Shown: piece after piece, positions 9,309 through 19,673 of the stretch | Layout: every line of letters starts with the position of its first letter | Position numbering within the stretch: position 1 is the stretch's first letter | Origin: Maribacter zhoushanensis | Lineage (GTDB): Bacteria; Bacteroidota; Bacteroidia; Flavobacteriales; Flavobacteriaceae | Assembly (NCBI RefSeq): GCF_029350975.1 | Contig: NZ_JARKMR010000002.1 | Coordinates: 780,230-844,229 of the forward strand | Reading direction: 5' to 3' | Length of the DNA: 64,000 nucleotides | Notes under the pieces: model-generated | The model's database searches: none | Seen by the model: only the letters and a program-made list of their open reading frames with translations | Told to the model about the DNA's origin: nothing | Made by a program: the position numbers and the translations under genes

Positions 9309-9947
9309 ATGAAATCAGTATTACTAATTGCCACATTTATTTTCACTCTTAGTATAAGCGCACAAACACCTTATGAAAAAGGGATGAACGATGCTTTTGC
9401 TTTATGGGAACAACAAAAAAATACAGAAGCCGTACAACTATTTGAAAGAATAGCATCTGCAGAAACCGACAATTGGCTACCCGCTTATTATGCCGGACTG
9501 ATTGAAATTGTAAGTAGTTTTGGTTTAAAAGACGAAGCTCTATTAACATCAAAGTTAACCAGGGCAAAAGGCTTTTTGGATAATGCATCGGCAATATCAA
9601 AAGACAACCCAGAAATTATGATTTCATATGCCCTTTTGAATACTGCATATATTGCTTTTGATGGTGCAAAATATGGCATGACCTTATCAGGTGAGAATAT
9701 TGCTATCTATCAAAAAGCACAAGCTATAGCACCAAACAACCCAAGAGTATTATTAGGTAAAACCGAATGGGATATGGGAACCGCTAAATTCTTCGGTAAA
9801 TCTATAGCTCCGTATTGTGAAGATATTGAACGTGCAATTATATTATTTAACGAAGAAGAACAAACCATACCCTACTACCCATACTCAGGTTTAGAACGAG
9901 CAAATGAGATCAGCAGCAACTGTAAAAAAGAAACCTCCCCTAATTAA
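9309..9947 (+). CDS. Secreted TPR-like protein, partner of the preceding TonB receptor
   Basis: The product is 212 residues with a clear signal peptide (MKSVLLIATFIFTLSISAQ). The mature part is helical, with TPR-like helix pairs (EKGMNDAFALWEQQKNTEAVQLFERI; later YQKAQAIAPNNPRVLLGKT). It is probably periplasmic, as no lipobox cysteine is seen. I do not recognise a named family. Its position right behind the receptor and the absence of another promoter suggest co-expression, perhaps in ligand handling or regulation of uptake. Function is unknown. Confidence 0.8.
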   Translation: MKSVLLIATFIFTLSISAQTPYEKGMNDAFALWEQQKNTEAVQLFERIASAETDNWLPAYYAGLIEIVSSFGLKDEALLTSKLTRAKGFLDNASAISKDNPEIMISYALLNTAYIAFDGAKYGMTLSGENIAIYQKAQAIAPNNPRVLLGKTEWDMGTAKFFGKSIAPYCEDIERAIILFNEEEQTIPYYPYSGLERANEISSNCKKETSPN

Positions 9948-9964
9948 TAGGAGAGGTTATTTTA
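9932..9964 (+). terminator. Probable terminator overlapping the 3' end of the TPR gene
   Basis: The arm AACCTCCCCTA is followed by an AT loop and TAGGAGAGGTT, with single unpaired bases. A modest T-run (ttatttta) follows. The left arm overlaps the stop codon of the TPR gene, and the convergent aldehyde dehydrogenase gene ends 19 bp further on. Confidence 0.6.
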
Positions 9965-9982
9965 AGTCTTAATTTAGGACCC

Positions 9983-11569
9983 TTATAATATATAATCCGT
10001 ACTTACAAAATTAGAAAGTTTAGCTTCTAATAGATTTTCAATAATTTCAGTATTCAATTCATTGTCTTTAAATGCTACAAATGTTCTAATAGAGAATGAA
10101 CGCAATGCATCATGAACACTTAAGGTTGCTTGAGCAGAATCTTTTCTTCCGGTAAACGGATAAACGTCTGGTCCCCTTTGGCAAGAGCTGTTTAAGTTTA
10201 CACGACAAACCAAATTCACCAAAGTATCTATTAACGGAGAAAGAGCATATACATCTTTACCGAACAAGCTTACTTGTTGACCATAGTTGCTTTCTGCCAT
10301 ATCATCTAAAGGCTCTTCAATATCAGCAAAAGGTACAATTGGTATTATTGGACCAAACTGTTCTTCTTTATACACCCTCATGTCTTTAGTTACAGGATAA
10401 AGAACTGCAGGCCATATATAATTATCAAAATGCTTCCCTCCTTTTTTATTGATAATCTTTGCTCCTTTAGAAAGGGCATCATCAATTAACTCTTGAATAT
10501 AAGCTGCCTTATCAGGTTCTGGTAACGGAGTTAATTTTACTCCATCTTCCCACGGATTTCCAAATTTTAATTCATCAACCTTATTCGCAAAATTCTTATT
10601 GAACTCTTCACTAATTTCTTCATGAACATAGACTACTTTCAACGCAGTGCATCGTTGACCATTAAAAGATAATGTACCTGCTAAACATTCATTAACAGTC
10701 AAATTTAAATCGGCATCAGGTAAAATAATAGCTGGGTTTTTAGCCTCTAGACCTAACACCAAACGCAACCTATTGCTTTTAGGATGTTGATCTTGTAAAG
10801 CATTGGCAGATTTACTATTACCTATTAAGGCAAGAACATCTACTTTACCTGTCTGCATAATTGGTGCAGCAACGGTTCTACCACGACCAAACAATACATT
10901 TACCACACCCTTTGGAAAACTAGTCTGAAAAGCTTCTAAAAGTGGGGTAATCAATAAAACCCCATGTTTTGCAGGTTTAAAAATGGTAGTATTCCCCATA
11001 ATAATTGCAGGAATCAACAACGCAAATGTTTCGTTTAACGGATAGTTATATGGTCCCAAACACAAAACAACCCCTAAAGGTCCTCTTTTTATATGCGCAT
11101 ATACGCCATCGTGTTTTGTAAACTTAGCAGCGTCACGATCCAATTGCTTATAATCTTCAATAGTATCTTCAATGTACTCTACCGTACGATCAAATTCTTT
11201 CTGAGAATCCGGTAACGATTTACCAATTTCCCACATCAATAATTTTACAACTTCTTCTCTTTTGGTTTTCATTTTGGTTACAAAAACCTCCATACACTCA
11301 ATACGGTCTTTAACGTGCATGGTTGGCCAAACACCTTTTCCCTTATCATATGCACTCAACGCACCATTTAAAGCATCTAAAGCCTCTGCTTCTTGCAAAT
11401 CTGGAATACTCCCCAGTAAAGTTGGTTTATATTCCTTGGTCGAAGAAATAGTAGAATAAACCGCTGTGGTATCTCCTTTCCATTCCTTTAATTCACCGTT
11501 GACCAAGTAATGCTTTTGGTCTATAGTAGACGTAATCTGAAATTCTTCTGGAATTTTAATATCGCTCAT
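9983..11569 (-). CDS. GapN-type NADP-dependent glyceraldehyde-3-phosphate dehydrogenase (ALDH superfamily)
   Basis: This 528-residue cytoplasmic aldehyde dehydrogenase resembles the non-phosphorylating GAPDH branch (ALDH11). The family-like blocks are [20 protein letters not shown] and the C-terminal [19 protein letters not shown]. The oxyanion Asn is N175 (GPYNYP) and the catalytic Cys is C307 ([10 protein letters not shown]). GapN bypasses phosphoglycerate kinase and yields NADPH. An oddity is that the general-base motif LELGGK reads LGLEAK here, so the glutamate (E275) sits two positions later than in canonical ALDHs. It stands alone between the TPR gene and ilvA. The exact substrate is an inference. 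Confidence 0.8.
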   Translation of the reverse strand: MSDIKIPEEFQITSTIDQKHYLVNGELKEWKGDTTAVYSTISSTKEYKPTLLGSIPDLQEAEALDALNGALSAYDKGKGVWPTMHVKDRIECMEVFVTKMKTKREEVVKLLMWEIGKSLPDSQKEFDRTVEYIEDTIEDYKQLDRDAAKFTKHDGVYAHIKRGPLGVVLCLGPYNYPLNETFALLIPAIIMGNTTIFKPAKHGVLLITPLLEAFQTSFPKGVVNVLFGRGRTVAAPIMQTGKVDVLALIGNSKSANALQDQHPKSNRLRLVLGLEAKNPAIILPDADLNLTVNECLAGTLSFNGQRCTALKVVYVHEEISEEFNKNFANKVDELKFGNPWEDGVKLTPLPEPDKAAYIQELIDDALSKGAKIINKKGGKHFDNYIWPAVLYPVTKDMRVYKEEQFGPIIPIVPFADIEEPLDDMAESNYGQQVSLFGKDVYALSPLIDTLVNLVCRVNLNSSCQRGPDVYPFTGRKDSAQATLSVHDALRSFSIRTFVAFKDNELNTEIIENLLEAKLSNFVSTDYIL

Positions 11570-11660
11570 TTCATTTTCTATTTTGTACTATGATTGATAA
11601 TTGTATAGTAGATTAATTTCTGAAATTAATAGAAATTGAATCTGATATACTAAAAGTAGT

Positions 11661-12935
11661 TTAAACCAAATATTCAAACAAATCTGGTTTGTCATTTATA
11701 TAATCGCCATAAAAATTGTTAGTTTTCATGCGTTCTATCAAAGGTTTTAAATCTTCTGGATGCTTAAGTTCTATACCTACTACCGCAGGCGCATTTTCTC
11801 TGCTAGATTTCTTAGAATATTCAAAATGTGTAATATCATCGTTAGGTCCTAAAATATCTACCACAAATTCTTTTAACGCCCCTGGTCTTTGAGGAAAACG
11901 AATAATAAAGTAATGCTTTAATTTACCATACAATAAAGCACGCTCTTTGATCTCTGCGGTTCTTGTAATATCGTTATTACTTCCGCCAATAATACAGACG
12001 ACATTTTTTCCGGTAATCTCTTCTTTATATTGATCTAAGGCAGCTATAGATAATGCACCTGCAGGTTCTACCACTATGGCATCTCTATTATAAAGATCTA
12101 AAATAGTTTGGCATGCTTTCCCCTCATCTACCGTAATCATATTATCTAAATAGTAGTTACAGATAGGATACGTTAAACTACCTACTTTCTTGACCGCAGC
12201 ACCATCAATAAATTTGTCGATATGGTTAAGCGCAACTACTTCACCAGATTCAATAGAAGTTTTCATGGAAGGAGCACCTTTAGGTTCTACTCCAATAATT
12301 TTGGTACTGGGTGAAAGTTGACTAAAAACACTAATTAGTCCAGATGCTAGACCTCCACCACCAATGCAAACAAAAAGATAATCTATAGGTTCTTTTGCCT
12401 GCTCAATCAACTCTAGACCCACGGTAGCTTGACCTTCAATAATCTTGGGGTCATCAAACGGGTGAACGAATATTTTACCCGTACTATCACCAAAAGTTTT
12501 AGCCGCTAAAGAAGCATCATCAAACGTATCACCTTCTAAAACTATTTCTACCCATTCTGCACCAAATAATTTCGTTTGCTCCACCTTTTGTTTTGGCGTT
12601 ACCGAAGGCATGTAAATGGTGCCTTTAATCTTTAAGTGATAACAGGCAAAAGCAACACCTTGAGCATGATTACCCGCACTTGCACAAATAACACCCTTTG
12701 CTCGTTCATCTTCTGTTAAAGAACTTATTTTATTGAATGCACCTCTAATCTTATAAGACCGAACGCGCTGTAGATCCTCGCGTTTTAGACGCACCTGACA
12801 ATTAAATTGCTTTGACAATCTTATACTTTCAGTTAGTGGCGTTACTTCTGAAATTTCAGAAATGGTCTGTGCCGCTTGTAATACATCATCTAATTGCGGA
12901 AAATATGCCGGCTTTGTCCCTTTCATAGTATTCAA
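11661..12935 (-). CDS. ilvA: Threonine dehydratase (biosynthetic)
   Basis: IlvA deaminates threonine to 2-oxobutanoate, the entry step to isoleucine. The 424-residue protein has the fold-type II PLP lysine K62 in RSYKIRGAFNK, the phosphate-binding glycine loop CIGGGGLASG, and GGSNNDITR. Its C-terminus (from FIIRFPQRPGALKEF, ~340 onward) is a single short ACT-like regulatory domain, as in the ~410-420 residue Bacillus-type enzyme rather than the two-domain E. coli form. It is the last gene of the leftward ilv run, 148 bp after ilvC. That gap shows no strong terminator, so read-through is likely. Confidence 0.95.
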   Translation of the reverse strand: MNTMKGTKPAYFPQLDDVLQAAQTISEISEVTPLTESIRLSKQFNCQVRLKREDLQRVRSYKIRGAFNKISSLTEDERAKGVICASAGNHAQGVAFACYHLKIKGTIYMPSVTPKQKVEQTKLFGAEWVEIVLEGDTFDDASLAAKTFGDSTGKIFVHPFDDPKIIEGQATVGLELIEQAKEPIDYLFVCIGGGGLASGLISVFSQLSPSTKIIGVEPKGAPSMKTSIESGEVVALNHIDKFIDGAAVKKVGSLTYPICNYYLDNMITVDEGKACQTILDLYNRDAIVVEPAGALSIAALDQYKEEITGKNVVCIIGGSNNDITRTAEIKERALLYGKLKHYFIIRFPQRPGALKEFVVDILGPNDDITHFEYSKKSSRENAPAVVGIELKHPEDLKPLIERMKTNNFYGDYINDKPDLFEYLV

Positions 12936-13083
12936 ATTCTTTAATTGTAAACTTTATAAATCAGTATGAAACCTAAATTGTCCGCTTAAGGGCAACTCTT
13001 TAAAAACTGCTATACCACAAAGGTTTACAATTTTAAGAATGCACTCAACCGGACAATCGGTATATCTATAAAAGATTATAAAT

Positions 13084-14559
13084 TTATACGATAGGCTTCA
13101 TAGCCGTCATCGACTCACGCAAACGAGTACCAACAATCTCTACCGGATGCGTACGTAACGCTTTATTAATAGCAATTAATTGTGCATTATCAACGCCATT
13201 ATCAATATCTCCTGAGAAGTTTGTACCAATAACATCGGTCTCAATACCTTTCATAAAATCAGTTAATAAAGGCTTACAAGCATGATCAAACAAGTAACAA
13301 CCATATTCTGCCGTATCAGATATAACACGGTTCATTTCAAACAATTTCTTACGTGCAATCGTGTTTGCTATTAACGGAGTTTCATGTAAAGACTCGTAGT
13401 ATGCAGACTCAGCAATAATACCTGATTCTGTCATTGCCTCAAAAGCCAATTCTACACCAGCTCTTACCATAGCCACCATTAGAACACCATTATCATAAAA
13501 TTCTTGCTCCGTAATCTCTTGGCTACCTGCAGGCGTTTTCTCGAAAGCAGTTTCTCCTGTTGCAGCTCTCCACGTTAACAAGTTCTTATCATCATTTGCC
13601 CAATCTTCCATCATAGTTTTTGAGAAATGACCGGTCATAATATCATCCATATGCTTTTGGAACAACGGACGCATAATATCTTTTAATTCTTCAGATAATT
13701 CAAATGCCTTTACTTTAGCAGGATTTGAAAGACGGTCCATCATATGTGTAATACCGCCATACTTCATACCTTCAGTAATAGTTTCCCATCCGTATTGTAT
13801 CAATTTAGAGGCATAACCGGCATCAATACCTTTTTCGATCATTTTATCGAAACAAAGAATAGAACCTGTTTGTAACAAACCACAAAGAATAGTTTGCTCT
13901 CCCATTAAATCTGATTTTACCTCTGCAACAAAAGAAGACTCTAATACACCGGCTCTGTGACCACCTGTACCAGCAGCATAAGCTTTTGCCTGAGCTAAAC
14001 CTTTACCTTCTGGATCATTCTCTGGGTGCACCGCAATTAAAGTTGGTACCCCAAACCCTCTTTTGTATTCTTCACGTACTTCTGAACCTGGACTTTTAGG
14101 AGCTACCATAATCACAGTTAAATCTTCACGAACCTGCGTACCTTCCTCTACAATATTAAAACCGTGAGAATAAGATAGTGTAGCACCTTTTTTCATTAAT
14201 GGCATAACAGCACCTACTACGGCAGTATGCTGCTTGTCTGGTGTAAGGTTGATCACAACATCGGCAGTAGGAATCAATTCCTCGTAGGTACCTACTGTAA
14301 ATCCGTTTTCAGATGCATTTACAAAAGATTGTCTTTTTTCTTTTATAGCAGCATCACGAAGTGTGTAAGCGATATCCAAACCAGAATCTCTCATGTTCAA
14401 CCCCTGGTTTAAACCTTGTGCACCACAACCTACGATTACAATTTTTTTGCCTTTTAAAGCATTTACGCCATCTGCAAACTCAGACGAATCCATGAAGCGG
14501 CATTTTCCAAGTTGCGTTAATTTATCTCTTAATGATAGCGTATTAAAATAATTGGCCAT
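13084..14559 (-). CDS. ilvC: Ketol-acid reductoisomerase, long class II form
   Basis: IlvC isomerises and reduces acetolactate or acetohydroxybutyrate using NADPH and Mg2+. At 491 residues it is the long class II type with a duplicated helical domain, as in enterobacteria, rather than the ~330-residue class I form. The dinucleotide-binding loop [19 protein letters not shown] lies at residues ~41-60, followed by [10 protein letters not shown] and [21 protein letters not shown]. Metal ligands lie in [11 protein letters not shown]. It sits 40 bp downstream of ilvN in the ilv operon. Confidence 0.97.
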   Translation of the reverse strand: MANYFNTLSLRDKLTQLGKCRFMDSSEFADGVNALKGKKIVIVGCGAQGLNQGLNMRDSGLDIAYTLRDAAIKEKRQSFVNASENGFTVGTYEELIPTADVVINLTPDKQHTAVVGAVMPLMKKGATLSYSHGFNIVEEGTQVREDLTVIMVAPKSPGSEVREEYKRGFGVPTLIAVHPENDPEGKGLAQAKAYAAGTGGHRAGVLESSFVAEVKSDLMGEQTILCGLLQTGSILCFDKMIEKGIDAGYASKLIQYGWETITEGMKYGGITHMMDRLSNPAKVKAFELSEELKDIMRPLFQKHMDDIMTGHFSKTMMEDWANDDKNLLTWRAATGETAFEKTPAGSQEITEQEFYDNGVLMVAMVRAGVELAFEAMTESGIIAESAYYESLHETPLIANTIARKKLFEMNRVISDTAEYGCYLFDHACKPLLTDFMKGIETDVIGTNFSGDIDNGVDNAQLIAINKALRTHPVEIVGTRLRESMTAMKPIV

Positions 14560-14599
14560 TTTGTTTTTACTTTATTTGATTATTGTTTAGATTCTTTAT

Positions 14600-15118
14600 T
14601 TAAAATTCTTTTAGTATCGCTGAAATTTTCATTTCATCTTTAGTAACAGAAATACGACCAGAGCGTACAAACTGCATAATACCGTAGGGCTTTAGCTGAT
14701 CGTGCATTTCATCAATTTCATTTCTTCTGCCACTTTTAGCGATGACAAAAAAGTCTCTTGATACTGTTACGATCTGCGCATTATTATCCTTAATAATATT
14801 CTGAATTTGACGCTCGTCAAACAGAAGTCCCGATGCTATTTTGAACAAAGCAGATTCTTGATAAATGGTTTCATCATCAGTATGGTAATATGCTTTTATA
14901 ACCTCAATTTGTTTCTCAATCTGACCGACAATGTTATGTACCCATTTCTCCGTCGTATGCGCTACAATCGTAAATTTAGAAACATCATCAATCTCTGATT
15001 TAGAGACATTTAAACTCTCAATATTAATATGTCTCTTTAAAAAGATACCAGATATTCTGTTCAGTAATCCAACATTATTTTCTGAATATACCGATATTGT
15101 AAACCATTTATTTTCCAT
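14600..15118 (-). CDS. ilvN: Acetolactate synthase regulatory (small) subunit
   Basis: The 172-residue regulatory subunit binds branched-chain amino acids and confers feedback inhibition on IlvB. The N-terminal ACT domain is visible (FTISVYSENNVGLLNRISGIFLKR, residues ~6-29, then INIESLNVS). A second ACT-like C-terminal domain ends in the conserved GRISVTKDE region. The length is normal. It is separated from the catalytic-subunit gene by an inserted methyltransferase gene, whereas ilvB and ilvN are usually adjacent. Confidence 0.93.
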   Translation of the reverse strand: MENKWFTISVYSENNVGLLNRISGIFLKRHINIESLNVSKSEIDDVSKFTIVAHTTEKWVHNIVGQIEKQIEVIKAYYHTDDETIYQESALFKIASGLLFDERQIQNIIKDNNAQIVTVSRDFFVIAKSGRRNEIDEMHDQLKPYGIMQFVRSGRISVTKDEMKISAILKEF

Positions 15119-15181
15119 AAGCTTTAATTACCTATTCCTTTCTACAAAAGGATTTTATGGTGTCATTATAATTATTCTATA

Positions 15182-15760
15182 CTATTTCTTTACGGCCATT
15201 ATTAAGCCTGTAGACCAATTCATTTTGGTCAATTGTAAATCTTTACGTTGTTCTAAATATGCCGTTAGTTCAATAACATTATCCTCATGACCTGCTGGCC
15301 AATTGGGTTGTTTGGTCATATCATCGATAATATAAAATCCGCCAACATTTATCAAATCCAAAACCTCATCGATTTCACTATACTTACCAGGCCAAGCATC
15401 TGCAAAAATTAAATCGAATTTAGCACCTGAGAACTCTTTAATCCAATCAGCACCATCTTTACAAACAACCTCAACCCTATTATCATCACCAAAATAACTA
15501 GTGGCTATTGAAATTAACTCTGGATCGTTATCTACGGATATTAATTTAGAATCAGCATCCATACCCTCTATCATCCAAGAAAGGCTAAGACCAATACCAG
15601 TTCCTATTTCCAAAAATCTTCCGCTTGGTTTTGAAGCTATCAAGGTTTTGAGAAAGCTACCAACGTACAAGTCTGACGGCATTGTAAATCCTATTTCCTC
15701 AGATTTACGAATTATCTCCGTGTGTATTTTTGGAATGTCCTGTATGTTAGTATCGTTCAT
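15182..15760 (-). CDS. Class I SAM-dependent O-methyltransferase-like protein inside the ilv operon
   Basis: The 192-residue product has the Rossmann SAM-binding motif I GRFLEIGTGIGLSLSWM (residues ~47-63). It also has an acidic SAM ribose residue in LISVDNDPE, motif DLIFADAWPG, and a strand-4/5 IIDDM metal-type region as in caffeoyl-CoA/catechol O-methyltransferases. It lies between ilvB (17 bp before it) and ilvN (63 bp after it) on the same strand, so it should be co-transcribed. No role in branched-chain synthesis is known to me, and the substrate is unknown. Its length matches small cation-dependent O-methyltransferases. Confidence 0.85.
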   Translation of the reverse strand: MNDTNIQDIPKIHTEIIRKSEEIGFTMPSDLYVGSFLKTLIASKPSGRFLEIGTGIGLSLSWMIEGMDADSKLISVDNDPELISIATSYFGDDNRVEVVCKDGADWIKEFSGAKFDLIFADAWPGKYSEIDEVLDLINVGGFYIIDDMTKQPNWPAGHEDNVIELTAYLEQRKDLQLTKMNWSTGLIMAVKK

Positions 15761-15777
15761 GAGATTTAATATTGCTG

Positions 15778-17511
15778 CTATTTCAATCTAACTTCAGAAA
15801 CCGAAGCTCCAGAAGGTATCATTGGAAAAACATTATCTTCTTGTTCTACCTTAACTTCTAAGAAATAAGGCTCTTTAGAAGCCATCATTTCTTGAATAGT
15901 AGATTTTAAATCTTTACGCTCAGAAATTCGCTTTGCCTCAATACTGTATCCTTCAGCTATTTTCACAAAATCAGGATTCACCATTACGGTTGATGCATAT
16001 CTCTTCTCAAAGAACAACTCTTGCCATTGGCGTACCATACCTAAGTGCTCATTGTTCAATACAACAATCTTAACAGGTACTTTATGCTGAAAAATAACAC
16101 CCAATTCTTGAATGGTCATTTGATAACCACCATCACCGATAATAGCAACCACTTCCCTATCCATAGCACCCATTTTGGCACCAATAGCAGCTGGTAATGC
16201 GAAGCCCATAGTTCCTAATCCGCCAGAAGTAATATTACTTTTAGACTGAGAAAATTTGGCATATCTACAAGCAATCATTTGGTGCTGACCTACATCAGAA
16301 ACTATAACCGCTTTGTTATTAGATGCTAAATTTATTTCTTCGATTACCTCACCCATGGTCAAACCAGCTTTGGTTGGGTGAATATCATTTTTTATAATCG
16401 TATCAAACTCTATTTTATATTTCTCCTTAAAACCGTTATGCCAAGCTTCATGCTTGTTCTCTTTTATCAATGGCAATAATAGACCTAAAGTATCTTTTGA
16501 ATTCCCTAGAACAGCCACATCTGCGTGAACATTCTTATTTATTTCAGCAGGATCAATTTCAAAATGAATAACCTTGGCCTGTTTTGCATAATCTTCTAAC
16601 CTACCCGTTACACGATCATCAAAACGCATACCTATGGCAATTAATAGATCACACTCATTGGTCATTAGGTTTGGTCCGTAATTACCGTGCATACCCACCA
16701 TACCTACATTTAAAGGATGAGCCGTATCTAAAGCTGATGCACCCATAATAGTCCATGCAGCAGGAATACCAGCTTTCTCGACCAAATCTTTCAATTCTTG
16801 TTCTGCCTGACCAAGAATTACACCTTGTCCCCAAACTATAAATGGTTTTTTAGCGCTGTTGATTAAATCTGCAGCAGCTTCTATAGCACTCATTTTTGGT
16901 TTAGGTACCGGCTTATAACTTCTAACTGCTGTACACTTCTCGTATGCAAAATCAAACGCATCTATTTGTGCATTCTTAGTAATATCAACTAAAACCGGTC
17001 CAGGTCTACCAGATTTAGCAATATAGAAAGCTTTTGCCATTACCTCAGGAATTTCAGAAGCCTCGGTAATTTGATAGTTCCACTTCGTTACCGGAGTAGA
17101 GATACCAATAATATCAGTTTCTTGAAAAGCATCGGTACCTAACAGTTGCCTAGTAACTTGACCAGTAATACATACCATAGGGGTAGAATCTATCTGTGCA
17201 TCTGCAAGACCTGTGACTAAATTGGTAGCACCAGGACCAGAAGTTGCGATAGCGACACCCACTTTTCCAGAAACACGAGCATATCCTTGCGCTGCATGCG
17301 TAGCACCCTGCTCATGTCTTGTAAGAATATGGGTCAACTTGTCCTGAAATTTATATAGCTCATCATAGACGGGCATAATTGCACCACCAGGGTAGCCATA
17401 CATTGTTTCGACACCTTCAGCCAACAAACAATGAATTATTGCTTCTGCTCCAGAAATCTTTATAGTTTTCTTGGAATCTGTACCTTTTTTCTTCTCTTTT
17501 ACTGTTTTCAT
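15778..17511 (-). CDS. ilvB: Acetolactate synthase, large catalytic subunit
   Basis: IlvB is the ThDP/FAD enzyme joining two pyruvates, or pyruvate with 2-oxobutanoate. The 577 residues carry the catalytic Glu E67 in TRHEQGATHAAQGYAR, ATSGPGATNLVTGLADA, the FAD domain, and the ThDP/Mg motif GDGGYQMTIQELG (~residue 455). The C-terminal PYFLEVKVEQEDNVFPM(I)P stretch is typical. A lysine-rich extension (~18 residues) precedes the conserved ISGAEAIIHCL start. It lies 93 bp downstream of ilvD and is followed by the methyltransferase gene. Confidence 0.97.
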   Translation of the reverse strand: MKTVKEKKKGTDSKKTIKISGAEAIIHCLLAEGVETMYGYPGGAIMPVYDELYKFQDKLTHILTRHEQGATHAAQGYARVSGKVGVAIATSGPGATNLVTGLADAQIDSTPMVCITGQVTRQLLGTDAFQETDIIGISTPVTKWNYQITEASEIPEVMAKAFYIAKSGRPGPVLVDITKNAQIDAFDFAYEKCTAVRSYKPVPKPKMSAIEAAADLINSAKKPFIVWGQGVILGQAEQELKDLVEKAGIPAAWTIMGASALDTAHPLNVGMVGMHGNYGPNLMTNECDLLIAIGMRFDDRVTGRLEDYAKQAKVIHFEIDPAEINKNVHADVAVLGNSKDTLGLLLPLIKENKHEAWHNGFKEKYKIEFDTIIKNDIHPTKAGLTMGEVIEEINLASNNKAVIVSDVGQHQMIACRYAKFSQSKSNITSGGLGTMGFALPAAIGAKMGAMDREVVAIIGDGGYQMTIQELGVIFQHKVPVKIVVLNNEHLGMVRQWQELFFEKRYASTVMVNPDFVKIAEGYSIEAKRISERKDLKSTIQEMMASKEPYFLEVKVEQEDNVFPMIPSGASVSEVRLK

Positions 17512-17604
17512 AATTAATAATCAAATTCAAGTATTGTATATATGAGTTACAATAACCTGATATTAAAATCCGTCTAGTATTAATTAAAATCTAGTCGGTG
17601 TTAT

Positions 17605-19281
17605 TTAAAACTCGTCGGTAACACAACCTTGTGCTGCAGAAGATACGGAACGAGCATATTTGTATAACACTCCTTTTTTAAACTTTAAAGCAGGTTCTAC
17701 CCAAGCTTCTTTACGCTTTGCCAATTCCTCATCTGACACTTCTACATTTATAGAATTTGTCTCAGCATCTATAGTAATTGTATCTCCATCTTTAACTAAA
17801 GCGATAGTACCACCTTCTTGTGCTTCTGGCGAAATATGCCCTACTACAAAACCGTGTGTACCACCTGAGAAACGACCATCTGTAATTAATGCTACTTCTT
17901 TACCTAGACCTGCACCCATAATAGCAGCAGTAGGTTTTAACATTTCTGGCATTCCCGGACCTCCTTTAGGACCTTCATATCTAATGACGACTACATTTCC
18001 TTTCTCCACTTCACCTCCGCGTATAGCATCATTGGCATCATACTCACTATTAAATACTTTTGCTGTTCCTTTAAACAACAAACCTTCTTTACCTGTAATT
18101 TTTGCTACAGAACCATTCTCTGCCAAATTACCATATAACATTCTTAAGTGACCTGTTGCCTTAATAGGCTTATCTAAAGGCATAATAACATCTTGACCTT
18201 CTTCTAAATCTGGAACATTCTCTAGATTCTCCGCTAAGGTTTTTCCGGTTACGGTTAAACAATCTCCATGTAAAAGACCGTTTCTTAATAAATATTTTAA
18301 AACAGCTGGTATACCTCCTATTCTATGAACATCTTCCATTAAGTATTTACCACTAGGTTTTAAATCTGCAATAAATGGTGTAGTATCACTTATATGTTGA
18401 AAATCTTTTAGCGTAAAATCTATATCCGCAGCTCTTGCAATTGCCAAGAAATGTAAAACCGCATTGGTAGAACCTCCCATAATGGTTACTAAACGAATAG
18501 CATTCTCCAAAGACTTACGGGTAACAATATCCAGAGGTTTAATATCTTTCTCAATAAGAATACGCATTTGTTTACCCGCTGCGATACACTCTTCTTCTTT
18601 ATTGTTGCTAATTGCAGGGTTAGAAGAGTTATATGGCATGGACATACCTAAAGCTTCTATGGCAGAAGCCATTGTATTTGCCGTATACATACCACCACAA
18701 GCACCAGCTCCCGGTATGGATTTTTTAATGATAGATCTATAATTTTTCTCGTCCATGGTGCCAGCTACTTTCTCTCCCCATGCCTCGAACGCAGAAACAA
18801 TATCCAATTTTCTATCCTCATGACAACCAGAAGCTATGGTACCACCATATACTAATATTGCAGGACGGTTTAAACGTAACATTGCCAGTAATGCACCTGG
18901 CATATTCTTATCACAACCTACAACTGTTACTAATGCATCATAAGACATACCTTGTACTACAGTTTCCATAGAATCTGCAATAATATCTCTAGATGGTAAT
19001 GAAAAACGCATTCCTGGTGTACCCATAGAAATACCATCACTAACACCAATAGTATTAAAAATCAATCCTACAGTTTCTTTAGAATTAACGCCTTCTTTTA
19101 CCAATTTTGCTAAATCATTTAAGTGCATATTACAAGGGTTGCCTTCATAACCTGTACTTGCAATACCAACTAAAGGTTTATTAAAATCCTCATCTTTGAA
19201 ACCAATTGCATAAAGCATTGCTTGTGCTGCTGGTTGTGTTGGATCTTGAGTAACGTTTTTACTGTATTTATTTAATTCCAT
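17605..19281 (-). CDS. ilvD: Dihydroxyacid dehydratase
   Basis: IlvD dehydrates 2,3-dihydroxy-isovalerate and -methylvalerate with an Fe-S cluster, shared by valine, leucine and isoleucine synthesis. The 558-residue protein shows the cluster cysteines in [20 protein letters not shown] and [14 protein letters not shown]. It also has [10 protein letters not shown] and the C-terminal [21 protein letters not shown]. It is the first gene of the ilv operon, with a good promoter ~48 bp upstream. No truncation is seen. Confidence 0.98.
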   Translation of the reverse strand: MELNKYSKNVTQDPTQPAAQAMLYAIGFKDEDFNKPLVGIASTGYEGNPCNMHLNDLAKLVKEGVNSKETVGLIFNTIGVSDGISMGTPGMRFSLPSRDIIADSMETVVQGMSYDALVTVVGCDKNMPGALLAMLRLNRPAILVYGGTIASGCHEDRKLDIVSAFEAWGEKVAGTMDEKNYRSIIKKSIPGAGACGGMYTANTMASAIEALGMSMPYNSSNPAISNNKEEECIAAGKQMRILIEKDIKPLDIVTRKSLENAIRLVTIMGGSTNAVLHFLAIARAADIDFTLKDFQHISDTTPFIADLKPSGKYLMEDVHRIGGIPAVLKYLLRNGLLHGDCLTVTGKTLAENLENVPDLEEGQDVIMPLDKPIKATGHLRMLYGNLAENGSVAKITGKEGLLFKGTAKVFNSEYDANDAIRGGEVEKGNVVVIRYEGPKGGPGMPEMLKPTAAIMGAGLGKEVALITDGRFSGGTHGFVVGHISPEAQEGGTIALVKDGDTITIDAETNSINVEVSDEELAKRKEAWVEPALKFKKGVLYKYARSVSSAAQGCVTDEF

Positions 19282-19328
19282 AATATAAATCTCGTATGCT
19301 TATCTTGATTTCTTAAATACTACTAAAC

Positions 19329-19357
19329 CAAAGATAAAAGTTTATAAAAATTTCAAT
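19329..19357 (-). promoter_or_regulatory. Putative ilv operon promoter
   Basis: On the minus strand TATCTTTG (plus CAAAGATA, 19329-19336) fits the TAnnTTTG -7 consensus. An ATTG (plus CAAT at 19354) lies about 17 bp upstream, close to the -33 TTTG. The implied start is ~40 nt ahead of ilvD, leaving no room for a long attenuator leader. I saw no leader peptide rich in Ile, Leu or Val. Confidence 0.5.
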
Positions 19358-19490
19358 TTTTAACTATAATAGACAATACAAATTCATTTTATCAAAAAAC
19401 CACATAAATAACTAAATATCAATAATTTAAATAGTCAATTTATATCATATTCAATACTTCAAAACTGACCATTTTTATTATAGCATTATA

Positions 19491-19530
19491 AAAAAAACCT
19501 GTATCAACTAATTCTGATACAGGTTTTTCT
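19491..19530 (-). terminator. Rho-independent terminator for the pxp operon
   Basis: The 14 bp stem AAAAACCTGTATCA (19493-19506) pairs with TGATACAGGTTTTT (19515-19528) around an 8 nt loop. On the minus strand a T-run follows (from the plus-strand A-run at 19491-19497). It lies ~145 bp after the pxpC stop. Confidence 0.8.
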
Positions 19531-19673
19531 ATAAAATGAAAAGCTATATCACCCCTACATAGGAATGACAATGACTAGTTCAATATTTAATTTTGATATT
19601 ATCATACTACAATAGTACTTAAAAAATAGGTCATAATTAACAGCTTAACAAAATCTGTACAAAAAGTAATAAA

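Larger units (their letters stand above)
19282..19673. other. 392 bp intergenic region between ilvD and the 5-oxoprolinase operon
   Basis: The gap is AT-rich. It holds the ilv promoter on its left and a terminator hairpin near 19.5 kb. A short stretch at ~19553-19576 (cctacataggaatgacaa) looks like a decayed copy of a dispersed repeat. No ORF in it looks coding. Confidence 0.6.

Noticed and set aside
7045..9947. SusC/SusD-type polysaccharide utilisation pair
   Set aside because: The receptor is ~700 residues rather than ~1000, and the partner is a TPR-like secreted protein without lipobox or SusD motifs. No glycoside hydrolases are nearby.
17660..18151. Antisense ORF (163 codons) opposite ilvD
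   Set aside because: The sense strand encodes an intact ilvD with all motifs. The antisense product is Ser/Pro-rich without any family signature.
19282..19490. T-box or peptide attenuator controlling the ilv operon
   Set aside because: The predicted transcript leader is only ~40 nt, and no Ile/Leu/Val-rich leader peptide or T-box sequence was found.
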